A stretch of DNA of 6,282 nt, from NCBI GenBank assembly GCA_021299675.1, contig JAJTIF010000144.1, positions 1 to 6,282 of the forward strand, read 5' to 3'. Each line of letters opens with the position of its first letter. Within the stretch, counting starts at the first letter, position 1. The position numbers and the translations under genes were made by a program. The notes under the pieces are model-generated. The model was not told the DNA's origin. It saw only the letters and a program-made list of their open reading frames with translations, and did no database searches. Source of the stretch: Pseudomonadota bacterium. GTDB lineage: Bacteria; Bdellovibrionota; Bacteriovoracia; Bacteriovoracales; Bacteriovoracaceae. Positions 5,986-6,282 of the stretch are shown here, piece by piece.

Positions 5986-6282
5986 TTACTGAGCTACCGC
6001 GTCTTCGTTGATTTCTGTGAAAGTACAGATTTCAGAAGAGTGACGCTTCCACTTTCTCAATTGAGCAAGAAGGTCTGTGTCGTTACGACGGTTCTCGATG
6101 AACGAGTAACGGATCTTACAGAATCTTGGAGTGAAGGCGTTGTTGCTGTTGATGAATGTGTCGATCAAGTAGGCAGAGCTCACATTGTTGAAAGCGCGTG
6201 GAGACATTGCTGCTGTGGTTAACTGGCCGCCAGAAACTGTGATCCCCATGATGTCGTGGAGAAGAAGGTCGTACACAGTTGA
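5986..6282 (-). CDS. Unknown protein, C-terminal 98 residues (5' end outside window)
   Basis: The frame is open to the window edge. The first visible codons read S-T-V-Y-D. A GTG at 6274-6276 could in principle start translation, but the continuous open frame makes a gene running in from outside more likely. The visible part has a hydrophobic and Ser/Thr-rich first half (ITVSGGQLTTAAMSP) and a basic segment (AQLRKWKRHSSE). It contains two cysteines 31 residues apart and an acidic, polar tail ending in EDAVAQ. I do not recognise a family. No signal peptide can be judged because the N-terminus is missing. It ends in a strong terminator, so it may be expressed more strongly than the genes behind it. 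Its placement and cysteine pair are compatible with another exported protein of the same cluster, but this is inference. Confidence 0.7.
   Translation of the reverse strand, partial: STVYDLLLHDIMGITVSGGQLTTAAMSPRAFNNVSSAYLIDTFINSNNAFTPRFCKIRYSFIENRRNDTDLLAQLRKWKRHSSEICTFTEINEDAVAQ

Noticed and set aside
5797..6222. 141-residue open frame on the + strand across the terminator
   Set aside because: It runs antisense through two better-supported genes and through the terminator hairpin. It has no ribosome binding site and no recognisable protein features.

Overview
The window looks like a piece of a Gram-negative bacterial chromosome with roughly balanced base composition. It carries the end of a catabolic CoA-transferase operon on the + strand. 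Facing it on the - strand is a tightly packed cluster of genes for exported, cysteine-rich proteins of unknown function. Long Sec-exported proteins without recognisable domains, together with a ketoacid CoA-transferase, would fit the Bdellovibrionota (Bdellovibrio/Bacteriovorax-like predators). That is an inference from style only, held with low to moderate confidence, because no marker gene is present.

Left part (1-707, + strand): the last 15 codons of scoA are followed after 2 bases by a complete scoB. Together they encode the two subunits of a 3-oxoacid (succinyl-CoA:acetoacetate type) CoA-transferase. scoB is the only complete gene here whose function can be named with confidence.

Right part (704-5938, - strand, read right to left): four genes follow one another with junctions of +20, +8 and -4 bases. 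Their products are 514, 196, 848 and 175 residues long. Each starts with a convincing Sec signal peptide, and each has an even number of cysteines after it (14, 8, 20 and 8). This points to disulphide-bonded proteins outside the cytoplasm that are co-transcribed and probably work together, perhaps as a surface or periplasmic complex. I do not recognise any of the four families. The last gene overlaps the end of scoB tail to tail by 4 bases, so neither transcript has an intergenic terminator.

Right edge (5948-6282, - strand): the C-terminal 98 residues of a fifth - strand gene run in from outside the window. The gene ends in a textbook intrinsic terminator: a 10-bp perfect stem, a GAAA loop and seven T. 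This terminator lies only 9 bases before the start codon of the 514-residue gene, leaving no room for a promoter between them. Either the cluster is expressed by partial read-through, which would give strong expression of the first gene and weaker expression of the rest, or its promoter lies inside the upstream gene.

There is no stretch over 300 bases without a gene. I see no tRNA, rRNA, CRISPR array, insertion sequence or other mobile element.
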